64,000 bases of DNA, from contig CAZXYZ010000051.1 of NCBI GenBank assembly GCA_964645045.1, forward strand, positions 9,303 to 73,302. Direction: 5' to 3'. Position 1 is the first letter of the stretch, and every line of letters starts with the position of its first letter. This stretch comes from Anammoximicrobium sp964645045. Its GTDB lineage: Bacteria; Planctomycetota; Planctomycetia; Pirellulales; Pirellulaceae. Both the position numbers and the translations under genes were made by a program. Below are positions 61,679 through 64,000 of the stretch, piece by piece. The notes beneath the pieces were generated by a model. That model ran no database searches. It saw only the letters and a program-made list of their open reading frames with translations, and was not told the origin of the DNA.

Positions 61679-62971
61679 ATGGAGGGAGCCGTCCTCTACC
61701 CTGCGAGGCTTATCCGCGGGTTGATCACGCGGGAAGCTTGGGACTCGGCGCTCCGCACGCTTCTGCTGGACCATAACCGGTTTGCCGTCGGTGAGGTCCA
61801 ATGGCGCCGGGACGGGGCCAGCGAAGAGGTGCTATGCCGGCATCTGGAGATCGTCGACCAGTTGCCCAACGGTTCGTTATACGCCCCGTTCGGCGATTGG
61901 GTCGTACTGCTCGTCGACTCGGAGCCGGCGGCTACCGCGGCCCCCTGGCTTGAGCGTATCCAGCCCCGTCGGTCGCAGCGGCTGCTGGTGGTCGTCCTGA
62001 CCAGCTCGGACCCCAGCCGCTGGCAGGCCGTCGTCTGGGATCGCGGCTGCCCGCGGCCCGTCGCCGCCTTGTGCATCGTCGGCGCCGCAGGCTTCGCCGT
62101 CGGCGCCCGGGAGGGACCGTCGGCTGAAACGGAGCCACGCATGCTGCAGCGTTCCAGTCGCACGGTCGGGGCGATCGGCGACCGCGTATTCCGCAAGCTG
62201 CGGGCCAGCTGCGTGACCGTGGTGGGAGCCGGGCGACTGGGGTGCCTGGTAGCCTTTCAGCTGGCCGGACTCGGCGTCCCGCGTTTACGTCTGATCGACC
62301 CGGACGTCCTGGAACTGGCCAATCTGGATGCGATGCCCGGCTTGACCGAACGGGACGTCGGCCGGCCCAAGGCTGCGGCGCTGGCCAGGCGACTCGTGGC
62401 CTTTCGGCCGGACCTGCTGGTGGCGTTTTCCGACAAATCGGCCATCGATCCCGAAGCCCAGCGGCTGCTGCGCCGGCGAACGGACCTAATCGTCACCTGT
62501 GTGGACGATGATCCGCCCCGGCTGTGCGCGTCGCTGATTGCCAAGGAAACGTTGACGGTCCATCTGGACGTGGCGACGCAGGTGACGCGGCAGGCGGACG
62601 AGCCGCCGGAACTCCGCGCCGACATCCGCTTGCTGACGCCGGACCGCGACGGCGGCTGCATCGGCTGCGTGGGCGGACTGGCGGACGCCGAAGAAACGCT
62701 CTACCAGATCGGTACCCCGGCCGGCGCCCTGCGGCGCGGCGAACCGGTCCCCTGGCATCAGCAGCGCGCGGGCAGTCTGATCACGATCAACTCGATCGCC
62801 GCAGGCGTCGCCGTACAAACCTGGCTCGACCTGCTGGCGGGCGACCTCAGGACATCCTACTGGCACCGGCTCCGCTGGCGCGCCGCCTGGCCGCTGGAAA
62901 CCGGAGGCGGCCCCGTATCCGCCGAACCCGATTGTCGTTTCTGCCGGAGTGCTGGGAATCAGGATTCCTGA
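61679..62971 (+). CDS. E1/ThiF-like activating enzyme with extra N-terminal domain
   Basis: A 430-residue protein. Residues 1-150 are a separate alpha/beta domain (LDHNRFAVGEVQWRRDG, DWVVLLVDSEPAATAAPWLE), possibly an inactive JAB-like module; JAMM metal residues are not seen. From about residue 165 a ThiF/E1 adenylation domain follows, with GAGRLG (183-188), Asp207 in LIDPD and RDVGRPKA (225-232). A zinc quartet is visible: CIGC (327-330) and CRFC (419-422). The usual E1 NLNR reads ANLDAM, so the ATP contact may differ. AAGGAA before the ATG. Probably activates the C-terminus of a protein or small tag. Confidence 0.85.
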   Translation: MEGAVLYPARLIRGLITREAWDSALRTLLLDHNRFAVGEVQWRRDGASEEVLCRHLEIVDQLPNGSLYAPFGDWVVLLVDSEPAATAAPWLERIQPRRSQRLLVVVLTSSDPSRWQAVVWDRGCPRPVAALCIVGAAGFAVGAREGPSAETEPRMLQRSSRTVGAIGDRVFRKLRASCVTVVGAGRLGCLVAFQLAGLGVPRLRLIDPDVLELANLDAMPGLTERDVGRPKAAALARRLVAFRPDLLVAFSDKSAIDPEAQRLLRRRTDLIVTCVDDDPPRLCASLIAKETLTVHLDVATQVTRQADEPPELRADIRLLTPDRDGGCIGCVGGLADAEETLYQIGTPAGALRRGEPVPWHQQRAGSLITINSIAAGVAVQTWLDLLAGDLRTSYWHRLRWRAAWPLETGGGPVSAEPDCRFCRSAGNQDS

Positions 62972-63051
62972 CCGAAGATACTCACCACGCTGTGCCCATC
63001 TCGCAAAGGCAAATAGGGGATTGGCAGAACACGAATCCCTTTTTGCGCCCC

Positions 63052-63540
63052 TCAACGCTTCTGCCTGATTTTCGCCTTGGCCAGGCATTGCTTGGCCCAG
63101 CGGGCCTGTTTCGGGCCTCGCGGTGAGAGCTTCTCGATGCCCTGTCGGCACCAATGTTGCGGGGCTTGGATCTTCATCACCTGCTTGCTCGCCTTGAAGA
63201 CCACCTCAATCGACCACCTCCAGGAGAAGCTCGTGCTCATCCCCCTCAACTTGGCATCCACTTCGGTGGTGAACAGATACTTGTCGTCGAATGCGCACAG
63301 TGGGTCGCGAACCAACACCACAAGTATCGGCACCAATCCACGCACTTCGGACCAGATCGCCTGAAAGGAAAGTCACCGAATAGGCGCCGTTTTTCTTGCC
63401 CCCCTCCCTCGTTCCCTCCGGCGTGGCTGCCCCTTCGGAGGCACCACCTCGGCCGATCGCACGGCGCGACGACGCGATCTGAAACGCACCTTGCGCCCAC
63501 CAGGCCGCCCGAACTTGCTGTCCGCCGCATACGTTCCGAA
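63052..63540 (-). pseudogene. Decayed DDE transposase (C-terminal fragment, frameshifted)
   Basis: The open part (to about 63345) encodes VPILVVLVRDPLCAFDDKYL and SWRWSIEVVFKASKQVMKIQ, the C-terminal catalytic region of IS4/IS701-like DDE transposases, then IEKLSPRGPKQARWAKQCLA. Upstream, transposase-like reading continues only by changing frame (KRRLFGDFPF then IWSEVRGL), and no complete N-terminus is present. No terminal inverted repeats were found. It follows the E1 gene by 80 bases on the opposite strand. Confidence 0.75.
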
Positions 63541-63546
63541 CGGGCG

Positions 63547-63963
63547 CTAGGCGGGGATCTCGATGTCAGCTGCCTCCAGCGTCTCCGTGGTTACAACTTC
63601 GTCCAACCATGTGTCCAGTTGCTCCGGATCGCTGGTCGCTCGGATCGCCGATGACAAGTCGTCAGGCACATCGCTGGCAGTCCCCCAAACCGCGGCGCGG
63701 ACCTGGACCGCAAACTCGCGTCCTGCGTCCACGCGGTTGCGCGCTTGGTCGGTCGTCAGCGCGATCTCGCGGCGGCTACTGGGTTGGTAACGGAGTTGCT
63801 CCTCGCCGACGGGTGCGAACTCCCGCGCGTCGGTACGGGGATGTTGCCGGAGCAGGGCGCGGATCGGGGCGAAGGTCCGCAGGATCTTCTGACAGTCCAG
63901 GTGCTCCGGGTCGGCGGAACTTCCAGATCCTCGACCCACCGGATCTCTACAGGGGTGGATCAT
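63547..63963 (-). CDS. Protein of unknown function near the window edge
   Basis: The 138-residue frame starts with the ATG that overlaps the previous TGA (ATGATCCACC). Its C-terminal part (TSDPEQLDTWLDEVVTTETL and on) resembles the tail of Rpn/DUF4351-type proteins, where such helices follow a nuclease domain; the match is weak. The N-terminus (MIHPCRDPVGRGSGSSADPE) parallels the truncated MIHLCEDPAC frame at 47.4 kb. Real but possibly the remnant of a longer gene. Confidence 0.5.
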   Translation of the reverse strand: MIHPCRDPVGRGSGSSADPEHLDCQKILRTFAPIRALLRQHPRTDAREFAPVGEEQLRYQPSSRREIALTTDQARNRVDAGREFAVQVRAAVWGTASDVPDDLSSAIRATSDPEQLDTWLDEVVTTETLEAADIEIPA

Positions 63964-64000
63964 CCGCCCGGGCCGCCCGGGCCGCCCGAGCCGCCCGGGC
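63960..64000 (-). CDS. 3' end of a gene with a Gly/Pro tail
   Basis: Only the last 12 residues are in the window (PGGSGGPGGPGG then TGA). The tail and the overlapping ATGATCCACC junction mirror the 50-residue gene at 47476-47628, suggesting a homologue. Confidence 0.5.
   Translation of the reverse strand, partial: PGGSGGPGGPGG

Noticed and set aside
63052..63540. Complete insertion sequence around the transposase fragment
   Set aside because: The frame is shifted, the N-terminal part is missing and no terminal inverted repeats or target duplication could be found.

Overview
The window looks like a piece of a high-GC planctomycete chromosome of Pirellulales/Lacipirellulaceae type; the finer placement is inference. 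The evidence is the gene repertoire: a DUF1559 protein with a prepilin-type N-terminus, a DUF1552/DUF1592 cytochrome pair, two formylglycine sulfatases, a microcompartment shell protein, several FG-GAP/ASPIC lipoproteins with CxxCH haem motifs, and long palindromic repeats between genes. Almost all long open frames opposite the genes listed here are GC-driven shadows.

Layout. 0-5.5 kb: end of an unknown secreted protein, an amidase, a lone pduT/pduS-like microcompartment electron-transfer pair, and a pyrophosphate-type phosphofructokinase. 5.6-8.4 kb: a probable nitrosative-stress module (DUF3365 haem protein, hemerythrin protein, RIC/YtfE di-iron repair protein) divergent from an Rrf2 regulator with a good sigma70-type promoter. 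8.7-14.5 kb: GH81 beta-1,3-glucanase with a TTG start, DUF4058 protein, sulfatase with a small overlapping partner, and a class-I amidotransferase that has lost its catalytic cysteine. 14.7-28.3 kb and 34.6-38.1 kb: a cluster of predicted exported c-type cytochromes, FG-GAP/ASPIC propellers, TPR proteins, an SGNH protein, a TolB-like propeller and a DUF6057-like membrane protein. It is interrupted at 28.7-34.1 kb by a translationally coupled two-gene unit (QxK nuclease-like domain plus P-loop NTPase, then a 1175-residue repeat protein) that looks like a defence cassette.

38-51 kb: recG, a second sulfatase, the DUF1592/DUF1552/SGNH operon, a glycoside-hydrolase-like secreted protein, a cysteine desulfurase and a small zinc-ribbon protein. 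52-63 kb holds the most unusual locus. One strand carries two membrane proteins, a GTPase-like P-loop protein, two proteins of unknown function, a giant protein that I read as Lon-type Ser-Lys protease + NACHT ATPase + formylglycine-generating-enzyme (FGE) fold, an unknown protein and an ECF-type sigma factor. Divergent from them lie a 65-residue Pro-rich protein and an E1/ThiF-like activating enzyme. This resembles NTPase-centred biological-conflict systems. The C-terminus of the giant protein has the look of a diversity-generating-retroelement variable region. The window ends with a decayed transposase and two small genes.

A second theme runs through the whole window: at least eight families of palindromic repeats. 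Several lie inside reading frames without breaking them (DUF1592, DUF6057-like, Lon-NACHT-FGE and an FG-GAP protein) or provide the stop codon of a gene, much as Rickettsia palindromic elements do.
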